A stretch of DNA of 8,867 nt, from positions 1-8,867 of the forward strand of contig CAIMNN010000304.1 of NCBI GenBank assembly GCA_903842845.1. The letters run 5' to 3'. The position numbers were made by a program, and so were the translations under genes. Numbering within the stretch: the first letter of the stretch is position 1; the number at the start of each line of letters is the position of its first letter. Positions 1 to 6,231 of this stretch are shown here, piece by piece. The DNA comes from an uncultured Acidobacteriaceae bacterium. GTDB taxonomy: Bacteria > Acidobacteriota > Terriglobia > Terriglobales > Acidobacteriaceae. Below the pieces are notes generated by a model. The model did not search any database. It was not told the DNA's origin and was given only the letters and a program-made list of their open reading frames with translations.

Positions 1-88
1 CCATGTCGGCGAACGCATTGCCCTGTTCCGGTATTATCGGCCCGTTATCTTGCTGAAGCAGAAAGAGAAACGCACTGGAAAGATACAT
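1..88 (-). CDS. Possible 5' end of an unknown gene running off the left edge
   Basis: An ATG on the minus strand at 88 opens a frame that stays open to the window edge (29 codons). The N-terminus reads MYLSSAFLFLLQQDNG, a short hydrophobic stretch followed by a polar one. An AGGCGG sequence, close to a Shine-Dalgarno, lies five bases upstream of the ATG. The gene would be in tandem with the transporter gene, about 130 bases downstream of its stop. I do not recognise the product. A competing plus-strand frame is open from the left edge to the TGA near 195 but has no recognisable protein character either. The fragment is too short to be sure that either is real. Confidence 0.25.
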   Translation of the reverse strand, partial: MYLSSAFLFLLQQDNGPIIPEQGNAFADM

Positions 89-219
89 CAATACCGCCTT
101 TTAAAATGTCTTAAGCCGCGCAACTCCACGTTAATTGATTCCATTTGCCACTGTAAACTCTTTCCCGGCGCGTCTGCACCACTGATAAGGCTTTGACGGT
201 TATCGAATCGAAAAGACCT

Positions 220-1128
220 TTACTCTGAACTCTTTGTTGCAGCCACGCTCACCCGTGAAGTCCGCTTCATCAGCCAAACGCAGCTCAGGCACACCGCACA
301 CCCAACAATCGAGGTCGCCGTCACGCGTTCATTCCGCAACAAATATCCCAGTAGTATCGACACCGGCGGAATCAGATACGTCGTCGTGCTCGCCTTTGTC
401 GCTCCAATCCGCCCCGCCGCCACCGCCAGCACAATGTAAGCAATCCCCGTCCCCAGCGCGCCCAGCAAGACCATGCTTACCACGACCGGCCACGTCCACT
501 GCGCATGCAACACCTCGCGCGCTCCAAATGGAGCCGTCAACACCAGCGCCACCATCTGCACCCGCCACAAAACCGGCAGCGCCCCATGAACCTGTTGCAG
601 CGGCCCGGCAATGTTCAGCGCGATGCCGTAGCAACAAAGCGCTATCAATATCAGCCCCACACCAAACGCGCTGCTCTTGCCCTCATTGATCGTCGGCAGC
701 GCTATCAGCCCTGCCCCCACAAGCCCCGCCAGCAGAACAAGCAACACGCCGCGCGCCGGTAGCTTGCGCGTAAACAGCGTCGCCGCCACCGCTACAAATA
801 GCGGGCTCGCTCCGTTCAGCATCCCCGTCACCGCCGACGACACGCTCTCCTCCGCAAAAGGGAAGAGCGACAGCGGCAGCGCCATCCAGAAGAACCCCAC
901 CAGCGCGATCTTTCCCCACGCTTTCCGGTCTATGCTCCGGCGCGCGCCCGGGAACAGCGCCAACGTCGCAAAACCTATCAATATCCGCCCAAACGAAACC
1001 CCAAACGGCCCCACATGCGGGGTGCTCTCCGCTATAAACAAAAACGACGCGCCCCAGATCAATCCCGGCACCAACAGCAGAGCCCAATCCTCCGCGCGTC
1101 TCAAAAACTCTCCGGCCTTACCCGTCAT
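220..1128 (-). CDS. EamA/DMT-superfamily transporter
   Basis: A 302-residue integral inner-membrane protein of the drug/metabolite transporter superfamily. These proteins export or exchange small metabolites, but the substrate cannot be read from sequence. About ten hydrophobic helices are visible, arranged as the two tandem EamA repeats typical of the family, roughly residues 15-145 and 155-288. Family-like signatures are WGASFLF at 25-31, the stretch from PLSLFPFAEE into the SPLFVAV helix (about 85-115), and YLIPPVSILLGYLLRNE at 251-267, which matches the end of the second repeat. The length is normal for the family. The ATG at 1128 has purine-rich GGAGGGAG and GAGG sequences just upstream. 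The gene is transcribed away from recN, so the two share a divergent spacer of about 125 bases. No specific function is inferred from the neighbours. Confidence 0.9.
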   Translation of the reverse strand: MTGKAGEFLRRAEDWALLLVPGLIWGASFLFIAESTPHVGPFGVSFGRILIGFATLALFPGARRSIDRKAWGKIALVGFFWMALPLSLFPFAEESVSSAVTGMLNGASPLFVAVAATLFTRKLPARGVLLVLLAGLVGAGLIALPTINEGKSSAFGVGLILIALCCYGIALNIAGPLQQVHGALPVLWRVQMVALVLTAPFGAREVLHAQWTWPVVVSMVLLGALGTGIAYIVLAVAAGRIGATKASTTTYLIPPVSILLGYLLRNERVTATSIVGCAVCLSCVWLMKRTSRVSVAATKSSE

Positions 1129-1253
1129 TGACCTCGACTCCCTCCGCTATCTACTCTTGTTCACTTCCACCAATGTTCCTATAACGTTACTGGTCGCGGC
1201 TCCCTCGCCCATGCTATTCTCCGCTCAAACTTCTTGAGGGGTGTTTTGCCCAC
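1129..1253. promoter_or_regulatory. Divergent promoter region between the transporter gene and recN
   Basis: This 125-base spacer must hold the start signals for both divergent genes. It contains a perfect 8-bp palindrome TAACGTTA (1182-1189) and, toward recN, an extended -10-like TGCTATTCT (1212-1220) without a convincing -35 box. A GAGGGG ribosome-binding sequence lies at 1236-1241, twelve bases before the recN ATG, a slightly long spacing. Two GTTC tetramers (1159-1162 and 1175-1178) do not have the spacing of a known LexA box. The promoter assignments are tentative. Confidence 0.35.
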
Positions 1254-2948
1254 ATGCTTGTCGAACTCCGCGCCGAGAACTACGCCGTCATCGACCACGC
1301 CATAGCCGAGCTCGGCCCCGGCCTCAATCTGCTGACCGGTGAAACCGGTGCGGGCAAATCCATCCTCGTGGACGCGCTTGCGCTGCTGATGGGCGGCAAG
1401 GCCTCTTCTGATATTGTCCGACACGGCGCTGAGCGAGCCAGCGTGGCTTGTGTTTTTGAGTCCACCCCCGGCGCTGAATCCATTCTCGAGGCCAACGGCA
1501 TTGCCGCCGAAGGCACTGACATCATCCTCCGCCGCGAGGTCAACGCCACCGGCAAGGGCCGCGTCTTCGTCAACAACCAGCCCGCCACCGTCGCCGTACT
1601 TCGCCAGCTCGCCCCCGAGCTCGCACTCGTCCACGCACAGGCTGAAACCCTCACCTCATTTGACCAGCAGCAGCAGCGCAACCTCCTTGACCGCTTCGGC
1701 ACTATCAATACTGATGCAGTTGTCGCGGCTCACGATGCATGGCGTACAGCCCTCACAAAGCTCAAGGACCTGGAAGAAGGCGAGCAGGACCGGCTACGCA
1801 TGGTCGACCTGTGGAGCTACCAAAAGAACGAGATTACCTCCGCCAGCCTCATCGCCGGCGAAGATGAAAAGCTCGAGACCGAGAAGCGCGTCCTCGCCAA
1901 CGCTGAAAAGCTCTACACCGCCGCCATGAGCGCCTTCGACCAGCTCTACGAAGGCGGTGCATCGGCCGAGTCGACATTGCGCTCAGCGTTGAAAAATTTG
2001 GAGGAGCTCGCCAAGTACGACCCCCAATTCACCGAATCCGCCCAGCAGCTCGCATCAGCACGCGCCGTCGTCGGCGACATCGCCGGCAACCTGCGCGACT
2101 ACGCTGAATCCATCAACGCATCCCCTGAGCGTCTGGCCGAACTCGAAGACCGCCTCGCGCTTCTGGACAGGTTGAAACGCAAATACGGCAAGACCATCGA
2201 CGATGTCATCGCCTTCGGCGCCGATGTCACTGCCAAACTCTCTGAAGTCGAAGACCGCGACGAACTCCTCAAGGCTCTGCGTGCCGAGGTACAACACACC
2301 GCGGCCACGTATAAAAAAGCCGCCGCCACACTCACTGAAGCCCGCAAAGCCGCCGCCAAAAAGCTCGCCAAGATCGCCGAGGCGCAGATCAACTCGCTCG
2401 CGATGAAGACCAAATTTGAGATTGACGTCGCCGCAAATGATACCGACTCCGCAGCCAACGCACACTGGCTTGCCTCCGGCTGGGACACCGTCGACTACCG
2501 CATCGCCACCAACCCCGGCGAACCACTCAAGCCGCTCACCGAGATAGCCTCAGGTGGTGAAATGTCCCGCGTCATGCTGGCGCTCAAGGTCGCCGTCGAA
2601 GAAGGCCCCACCAAGGACACCAAAAAACTCGCCGCCCCACGCACGCTCATCTTCGACGAAATCGATATCGGCATCGGTGGCCGCGCCGCTGAAGCCGTCG
2701 GCCAAAAACTCAAGGCCCTCTCCCGCGTCCAGCAAGTCATCTGCATCACCCACCTGCCGCAGATCGCCGCCTTCGCCGACCAGCATTTGTTGATAGAAAA
2801 AATGGAGGAGAAGGGAAGAACAAAGACCCGCATACGCCTCCTCGACCAGCGTGCACGGACACATGAGGTAGCCCGCATGTTGAGCGGCTCCACGGTAACG
2901 GAGACGAGTTTGCAGCACGCAACGCAGATGATTGCGCAAAGCAATTGA
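1254..2948 (+). CDS. recN: DNA repair protein RecN (SMC-like ATPase)
   Basis: RecN is an SMC-like ATPase acting in cytoplasmic recombinational repair of double-strand breaks. At 564 residues it has the usual family length. The N-terminal half-ATPase carries a Walker A GETGAGKS at about 29-36. A charged, Ala/Glu/Lys-rich region at about 160-375 fits the antiparallel coiled coil, with the turn probably near 255-290. The C-terminal half has the ABC signature SGGEMSR (433-439), Walker B LIFDEIDIGIGG (465-476), the THLPQ switch (499-503) and the EVARMLSG block (about 538-545). The ATG begins MLVELRAENYAVID, which is canonical for RecN. The region normally reading HGQHEHQ after the first ATPase block is here HAQAETL (127-133), a divergence from the best-known members. 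The coding strand is unusually C-rich. No confident LexA site was seen upstream. Confidence 0.97.
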   Translation: MLVELRAENYAVIDHAIAELGPGLNLLTGETGAGKSILVDALALLMGGKASSDIVRHGAERASVACVFESTPGAESILEANGIAAEGTDIILRREVNATGKGRVFVNNQPATVAVLRQLAPELALVHAQAETLTSFDQQQQRNLLDRFGTINTDAVVAAHDAWRTALTKLKDLEEGEQDRLRMVDLWSYQKNEITSASLIAGEDEKLETEKRVLANAEKLYTAAMSAFDQLYEGGASAESTLRSALKNLEELAKYDPQFTESAQQLASARAVVGDIAGNLRDYAESINASPERLAELEDRLALLDRLKRKYGKTIDDVIAFGADVTAKLSEVEDRDELLKALRAEVQHTAATYKKAAATLTEARKAAAKKLAKIAEAQINSLAMKTKFEIDVAANDTDSAANAHWLASGWDTVDYRIATNPGEPLKPLTEIASGGEMSRVMLALKVAVEEGPTKDTKKLAAPRTLIFDEIDIGIGGRAAEAVGQKLKALSRVQQVICITHLPQIAAFADQHLLIEKMEEKGRTKTRIRLLDQRARTHEVARMLSGSTVTETSLQHATQMIAQSN

Positions 2949-2980
2949 CTAGAGGTTCTCCCATTTACTTGTGCCAACAA

Positions 2981-3021
2981 TTGAATCCTCGCCAAGTCAG
3001 TGCTAAAGTACATTCAAGAGG
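2981..3021 (+). promoter_or_regulatory. Probable promoter and ribosome-binding site of the parD-parE pair
   Basis: TTGAAT (2981-2986) and TAAAGT (3004-3009) are separated by 17 bases, each matching four of six consensus positions of a housekeeping sigma-factor promoter. Transcription would begin near 3016, just before the AGAGG sequence at 3017-3021. That sits five bases from the ATG at 3027. The arrangement argues against the in-frame GTG at 3000, which would lie upstream of the transcript start. A CAATTGA heptamer overlapping the -35 region (2978-2984) also occurs at the recN stop (2942-2948) and could be part of an operator, but this is speculative. Confidence 0.5.
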
Positions 3022-3026
3022 TGGCA

Positions 3027-3302
3027 ATGCCTGCTACTCAAAGCATCCAGGTTGATCTGCCGACAGAAATGATAGCGTTGCTGCGTGAAGCCATTTCAAG
3101 CGGCGACTTTTCCTCTTCAGGTCAACTCGTAGGTGAAGCGCTAATCGATTGGAAATTTGGTCGCAGTGATTCCTCGGCAAAGGATTTTGCTGATCTGCGC
3201 CGCTTGTGGGATGAAGCCCTGATTGCAGGTGCAAAGACTAAGTATTTGGAACTTGACGAAGTATTCGATCCACTCCTTAATAAATATTCAAAACAGGCCT
3301 GA
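3027..3302 (+). CDS. parD: ParD-type antitoxin (ribbon-helix-helix)
   Basis: A 91-residue protein read as the antitoxin of a type II toxin-antitoxin pair. In this family an N-terminal ribbon-helix-helix dimer binds the operon's own promoter and a flexible C-terminal tail wraps and neutralises the toxin. The N-terminus shows a short beta-type segment SIQVDLPTEM (about 6-15), followed by two helices including FSSSGQLVGEALIDW, the ParD/CopG layout. The tail after about residue 55 is charged. The ATG at 3027 was chosen over the GTG at 3000 because AGAGG lies five bases upstream and the predicted transcript begins downstream of the GTG. The toxin gene follows after only two bases. Base composition is clearly lower in GC than recN. 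Autoregulation is expected from the family but not shown here. Confidence 0.75.
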   Translation: MPATQSIQVDLPTEMIALLREAISSGDFSSSGQLVGEALIDWKFGRSDSSAKDFADLRRLWDEALIAGAKTKYLELDEVFDPLLNKYSKQA

Positions 3303-3304
3303 AC

Positions 3305-3601
3305 ATGCGCCTCAGACTCTCACCGCTTATCTCGCAGGATTTGCTTGAGATATCAGATTTTATCGCCGCACATAGCCCGCGTTATGCGCACCTAACACTA
3401 CTGAAAATTCGCGAAAAGCTTCGTATTATTGCCAAAAATCCCACTCTCTACCGTCTCAGGCCTGAGATTGCGCCGGAAGACAGATTCGCAATCGTAGGGA
3501 ACTACATTATCATGTTTCGCATTGTTGAAGATGTAGTGCAGATTGAACGTATTGCGCATGGCTCGCGCAAAATTAAATCGTTGCTCACGCAATTGGAATA
3601 A
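3305..3601 (+). CDS. parE: ParE/RelE-superfamily toxin
   Basis: A 98-residue toxin partner of the preceding antitoxin. It shows the ParE-type pattern: an N-terminal strand, helix LLEISDFIAAHSPRYA (13-28), a second helix ending in IIAKNP (41-46), then RFAIVGNYIIMFRIVED (60-76) and VVQIERIAHGSRKI (77-90), which match the family's 'vg-Y-i-yrv' and 'v-i-rv-hg-R' blocks. Characterised ParE toxins poison DNA gyrase, whereas RelE relatives cleave mRNA in the ribosome. I favour ParE from the fold pattern and the partner, but the target cannot be proved from sequence. The ATG is two bases after the antitoxin stop, implying translational coupling. The reading frame is intact with no broken motif, so the module may be functional. 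Sampled GC is about 44 percent for the pair. Confidence 0.8.
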   Translation: MRLRLSPLISQDLLEISDFIAAHSPRYAHLTLLKIREKLRIIAKNPTLYRLRPEIAPEDRFAIVGNYIIMFRIVEDVVQIERIAHGSRKIKSLLTQLE

Positions 3602-3648
3602 TAAGCTGTCGCCAATTTGTAAATAGATTGAGTCTTCTGCTGACTGTT

Positions 3649-3670
3649 GGGCGAGGCGACCGCCTAGCCC
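3649..3670 (+). terminator. Hairpin downstream of the toxin-antitoxin pair
   Basis: GGGCGAGGC (3649-3657) can pair with GCCTAGCCC (3662-3670) with one mismatch and a four-base loop, a compact GC-rich stem about 48 bases after the toxin stop. It is followed by GTTAGTTCCTACTTCC, which is only moderately T-rich, so a weak intrinsic terminator is possible. It could instead be a simple palindromic repeat. Confidence 0.4.
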
Positions 3671-3712
3671 GTTAGTTCCTACTTCCTCACAGTCCAAAAC
3701 ATCTAAAAACCA

Positions 3713-3763
3713 CTACACTATCTCAAAATCTGACTATTTATAGCTCTACACTTCTCTCAAAAT
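3713..3763. repeat. Imperfect direct repeat of 17-18 bases
   Basis: CTACACTATCTCAAAAT (3713-3729) recurs as CTACACTTCTCTCAAAAT (3746-3763), with one substituted and one inserted base and a 33-base period. It lies in the AT-richer, gene-free spacer (3602-3849) between the convergent toxin gene and the exported-protein gene. Apart from this repeat and the hairpin at 3649-3670, I see nothing convincing in that spacer. Confidence 0.5.
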
Positions 3764-3849
3764 GAAATGCCCGATCCGACTACTCCTGCGTCATCACTCC
3801 ACCGCCGCACTCCACAATCCCAGGATTACTCATCAGTTACTCCCCCGCC

Positions 3850-4341
3850 TCACTTCAACAGGTGATAGATCTCCTCCGTCAACACCGCACTTGCCGCCCG
3901 CGCAAACCGCTCGTCGTTCTTGAAGCTTGACGTCTTCATCTTCAGGCTCGTCGTGTCGCTGGCCACCATCACGCGCGACTTGCTGTGAACAATATTTATC
4001 TCGACCGTCATCATCGTGCGCGAGAAAAAACCGCCATGCTTTTTGAATCCCGTTATCTTCGCGTCTATCACTATCGAGTCCGCCGCATCCGCTTCTGAAA
4101 CATTCGCATACTCGTCCAGTATCTGCTCGGCGATGTTCTTCTTTTCGAGTTGCGTGCGTAGTTCCTCCGTCACCATTGTGGCCGCCACCGTCAGGTCTGC
4201 GTTGCCCGGTGCCTCTACGCCTTCGATGACCGTCACCGGCGTAACAACTGCGCTCTTGTACTTCGACCCTTCTTTGGCGTACAGACTGGCGCAAAACAAT
4301 ACCAGCAAGATCGGGAGAAAAACTCGGTTCATCACTTTCAT
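3850..4341 (-). CDS. Exported protein of unknown function
   Basis: A 163-residue protein when started at the ATG at 4341. It begins MKVMNRVFLPILLVLFCASLYA, a good Sec signal peptide with probable cleavage after residue 22 (ASLYA), so the mature protein should be periplasmic or secreted. There is a Cys at 17, but the surrounding residues do not form a convincing lipobox. The mature part alternates predicted strands and helices: VTEELRTQLEKKN near 57-69, DSIVIDAKITGF near 88-99 and TMMTVEINIVHSKSRVMV near 109-126. This loosely recalls DUF4410-type envelope proteins, but I cannot assign a family. The frame extends upstream to a TTG at 4431, but TAGGAG ten bases before the ATG at 4341 and the signal peptide favour the shorter start. 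The gene is convergent with the toxin gene and divergent from the zinc-ribbon gene. Confidence 0.75.
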   Translation of the reverse strand: MKVMNRVFLPILLVLFCASLYAKEGSKYKSAVVTPVTVIEGVEAPGNADLTVAATMVTEELRTQLEKKNIAEQILDEYANVSEADAADSIVIDAKITGFKKHGGFFSRTMMTVEINIVHSKSRVMVASDTTSLKMKTSSFKNDERFARAASAVLTEEIYHLLK

Positions 4342-4537
4342 CGCCAGCAGACTCCTACGAATCAAAGTTACCATCTGGCCCACGGACGCCTGCAATATAG
4401 TCGCAGCGTCCCGCGCTGTCTGTGACAACAAGCGTCATTAAATTCTAGTACCAGCTTCACATCCAATTCCAGCAGAAGCTTTACAATTGCTCCAAACTGA
4501 TTACCCCGATATTTTCTGCCATTACTGGAGCCACTCC
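4342..4537. promoter_or_regulatory. Divergent spacer upstream of the exported-protein and zinc-ribbon genes
   Basis: About 196 bases separate the two divergent starts, so promoters for both should be here. TTTACA (4480-4485) resembles a -35 box for the plus-strand gene, but the nearest -10-like sequence, GATATT (4509-4514), is 23 bases away, too far. The only firm signals are the ribosome-binding sequences: GGAG at 4527-4530 for the plus-strand gene, and TAGGAG on the minus strand ten bases before 4341. Confidence 0.3.
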
Positions 4538-5014
4538 ATGCCCGACGACAAAAATTCCCTCGGTATATCCAATCTCCCGCGCATCCCGCGCTGCCCCGCC
4601 TGCGGCAAAGCAGTCGGCGAAAACGACCCGATTTGCCCTCACTGCTCGGCGGATTTGCCTACGACTCCGCCGCCACTTGTTGCCAGCGAGCCCAACCCCG
4701 GCCTCGACCACATGTTCCGCGAGCGAACCGACGACGGCGCGCCGCTCAACGAAGCCGCCGAAATGGACAGTTACTCCTCCAGGGCCATGTGGTTCGGCAT
4801 CTGTAGCCCCTGCTGCTGGGGAATCATCACCGGCCCGCTCGCCGTCTACTTTGCCATCCGCGCTCTCATCCTGGTCCAAAAATACCCCAACTTCACGCGC
4901 AACGATAACTGCACCATGAAGGCAATCGTCGGACTCATCTTCGGTGGACTTTTCACGTTTTTCGCCTTAGTGTGGGTGTTCGCGACCGTCGTTGCAATTT
5001 CAAAGCATCACTAA
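4538..5014 (+). CDS. Zinc-ribbon membrane protein, DUF4190-like
   Basis: A 158-residue protein. The N-terminus holds a four-cysteine zinc ribbon, CPAC at 19-22 and CPHC at 33-36, followed by a proline-rich linker (about 41-55). Two hydrophobic segments follow, near 84-112 and 127-153. The first is WFGICSPCCWGIITGPLAVY and the second VGLIFGGLFTFFALVWVFAT. This ribbon plus two-helix plan is common in DUF4190-type membrane proteins, whose function is not established. The ribbon probably faces the cytoplasm, by inference. The ATG at 4538 has GGAG seven bases upstream. An in-frame TTG at 4487 would add 17 residues that look nothing like the family and has no ribosome-binding site. The segment GICSPCCWG adds three cysteines at the first helix, which is unusual and might be a lipidation or metal site. 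Confidence 0.75.
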   Translation: MPDDKNSLGISNLPRIPRCPACGKAVGENDPICPHCSADLPTTPPPLVASEPNPGLDHMFRERTDDGAPLNEAAEMDSYSSRAMWFGICSPCCWGIITGPLAVYFAIRALILVQKYPNFTRNDNCTMKAIVGLIFGGLFTFFALVWVFATVVAISKHH

Positions 5015-5085
5015 CTCCTCAAACAAGTTACACGCCCCCAAAACGCTGTTTTTTCTGGCGGCAAAATCGCCTGAATCAAGCACAA

Positions 5086-5142
5086 AACCGAACCAGTTGC
5101 ATTGCGCAGTTCAAAGCCTGCCGCACTGCATCTGGTTCGGTT
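5086..5142. repeat. Long imperfect inverted repeat (hairpin) in a convergent spacer
   Basis: AACCGAACCAGTTGCA (5086-5101) pairs with TGCATCTGGTTCGGTT (5127-5142) with one mismatch. The stem continues inward through TGCG/CGCA and CAG/CTG with one mismatch and one bulged base, leaving an eight-base loop (5110-5117). In all about 22 pairs form. It lies between the convergent zinc-ribbon and DUF4242 genes, which suits a bidirectional terminator, but T-tracts are weak: only TTTT beyond the stem on the minus strand and none on the plus strand. A dispersed palindromic (REP/MITE-like) element or a small RNA are alternatives. Confidence 0.65.
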
Positions 5143-5170
5143 CTGACCATACAAATGATGTTGAAAATTG

Positions 5171-5443
5171 CTACTCGGCGGTCGTCGGGTCTATCACTCG
5201 CCGTACTTTAGCCACGCTGTTGGCCGGGAAGCCGCCCTGCTTGGCGTGTTCGCGCACCGTCGCCTCATCCGGCGCAATGTAGACGCAATAGATCTTGTTG
5301 TCGGTCACGTAGCTCTGGAGCCACTGGATCTGCGGACCCATCTTGCTCAAAACACCGCATGAAGTCTGTGAAATACCGTGTAGCTGCTCGTCGGTCAACT
5401 GACCCGCGCCTGGTATCTCGCGTTCAATTACAAATTTCGGCAT
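5171..5443 (-). CDS. DUF4242 (SCO4226-like) small protein
   Basis: A 90-residue cytoplasmic protein with the DUF4242 pattern: MPKFVIEREIPGAGQL at the N-terminus, a central helix with SCGVLSKMGPQIQWLQSY (28-45), IYCVYIAPDEATVREHA (51-67) and the end GGFPANSVAKVRRVIDPTTAE (70-90). The alternating strands and helices suggest a ferredoxin-like dimeric barrel. The Streptomyces relative SCO4226 binds nickel, but whether this member does is not shown. The start is firm: GAGGAGG lies just upstream of the ATG at 5443. It follows the TMEM175 gene on the same strand with an 83-base gap, so the two may be co-transcribed. No functional link between them is apparent. Confidence 0.85.
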   Translation of the reverse strand: MPKFVIEREIPGAGQLTDEQLHGISQTSCGVLSKMGPQIQWLQSYVTDNKIYCVYIAPDEATVREHAKQGGFPANSVAKVRRVIDPTTAE

Positions 5444-5526
5444 GAAACCTCCTCTTTGTCCACGCAGGTTGGGGCCCGGCGCAGTTTAGCAATAATATCA
5501 GTTGGAAATTAAAAATCAGCCGCTTT

Positions 5527-6096
5527 TTATGATTCCGCAAGCAGCCGCTCGGGCAAAAAGTACACGGCGGCGACAAAAACAAAGATGGCGTACGACGCGC
5601 GGTACTCCACAAACGCCAGCCCCACGGAACCCACGTAAAGCGAAATGGTGAACATCGCCTTCATCCTTATCTTGCAGAACTTGCCAATGCCTTCTTCGCT
5701 CTCGCCGTTCTGCCGCGCGATCGCCCATTGCAGCAACAAAAATCCAAACGACGTCACCGACAGCACTGCGCCGTATGCGGCCACAGCCAGCGAGTCCTGA
5801 TAGTGCTGGCCCAGATAGCCGGTCACAAAGGGAATCAGGCTCATCCAAAACAATAGATTATTGTTGGCCCACATCAGGGCCGCATCGGCCCGCTTTGCAG
5901 CGTGCATGTAATGGTGGTGGTTGACCCACATGATGGCAATCACCAGAAAGCTGAAGCCGTAGACAACCACCCCTGGCAGGATGGTTTGAATCGCCGCCCA
6001 ACTGCTTTCCTTCGGCGCCTTCAACTCCAGCACCATGATGGTCAGGATGACCGCTATCACTCCGTCGCTGAACGACTCCAACCGGCTGGTCTTCAT
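5527..6096 (-). CDS. TMEM175-family potassium channel (DUF1211)
   Basis: A 189-residue membrane protein of the TMEM175/DUF1211 family. Bacterial members are homotetrameric, K+-permeable channels in the cytoplasmic membrane. The hallmark RxxxFSDGV motif is at 5-13, followed by the first helix IAVILTIMVLELKAP (14-28). In the family this helix lines the pore, with its conserved hydrophobic residues forming the gate and filter. Also typical are WVNHHHYMHAAKRAD (57-71) and NNLLFWMSLIPF (79-90). About six helices are visible, the single-repeat bacterial size. GGAG seven bases before the ATG at 6096 fixes the start. The gene is divergent from ispH and upstream of the DUF4242 gene on the same strand. 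Its physiological role, such as membrane-potential setting, is an inference from the family. Confidence 0.92.
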   Translation of the reverse strand: MKTSRLESFSDGVIAVILTIMVLELKAPKESSWAAIQTILPGVVVYGFSFLVIAIMWVNHHHYMHAAKRADAALMWANNNLLFWMSLIPFVTGYLGQHYQDSLAVAAYGAVLSVTSFGFLLLQWAIARQNGESEEGIGKFCKIRMKAMFTISLYVGSVGLAFVEYRASYAIFVFVAAVYFLPERLLAES

Positions 6097-6157
6097 TTGC
6101 AGGCTCCACTCCTCAGTTCTAAGTCAAAGTTCATGATTCATGCAACACCCGCAGTCC

Positions 6158-6195
6158 CTGACCGCTGATTTCTGACTTCTGACCCCTGCCCACTG
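6158..6195. repeat. Tandem heptanucleotide repeat, CTGAYYY-like
   Basis: Five consecutive seven-base units can be read: CTGACCG, CTGATTT, CTGACTT, CTGACCC and CTGCCCA, followed by a final CTG. The CTG core is invariant and A follows in four of the five, while the last three bases are mostly pyrimidines. It sits in the 147-base divergent spacer between the TMEM175 gene and ispH, upstream of the ispH promoter-like site. Degenerate heptad repeats of this sort are known from intergenic regions in other phyla, notably cyanobacteria. Confidence 0.7.
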
Positions 6196-6231
6196 TTTAC
6201 TTATTCCTAACCTTTACTGCACACGAATTGG

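Noticed and set aside
234..689. A 151-codon plus-strand frame opposite the transporter gene
   Set aside because: The product is a low-complexity Pro/Ser/Ala/Arg sequence of the kind produced by reading a GC-rich gene in the wrong frame; the minus-strand transporter is convincing.
1159..1178. GTTC repeats upstream of recN as a LexA (SOS) box
   Set aside because: The two GTTC tetramers are 12 bases apart rather than the seven of the alphaproteobacterial box, and no CGAAC-N4-GTTCG or CTG-N10-CAG site was found in the spacer.
5049..5056. T-run after the zinc-ribbon gene as an intrinsic terminator
   Set aside because: No GC-rich stem immediately precedes the T-run; only three or four bases can pair around it.
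4972..5211. A 79-codon plus-strand frame over the 5.1 kb hairpin
   Set aside because: It overlaps the end of the zinc-ribbon gene and the start of the convergent DUF4242 gene, spans the inverted repeat, and its translation has no protein-like character.
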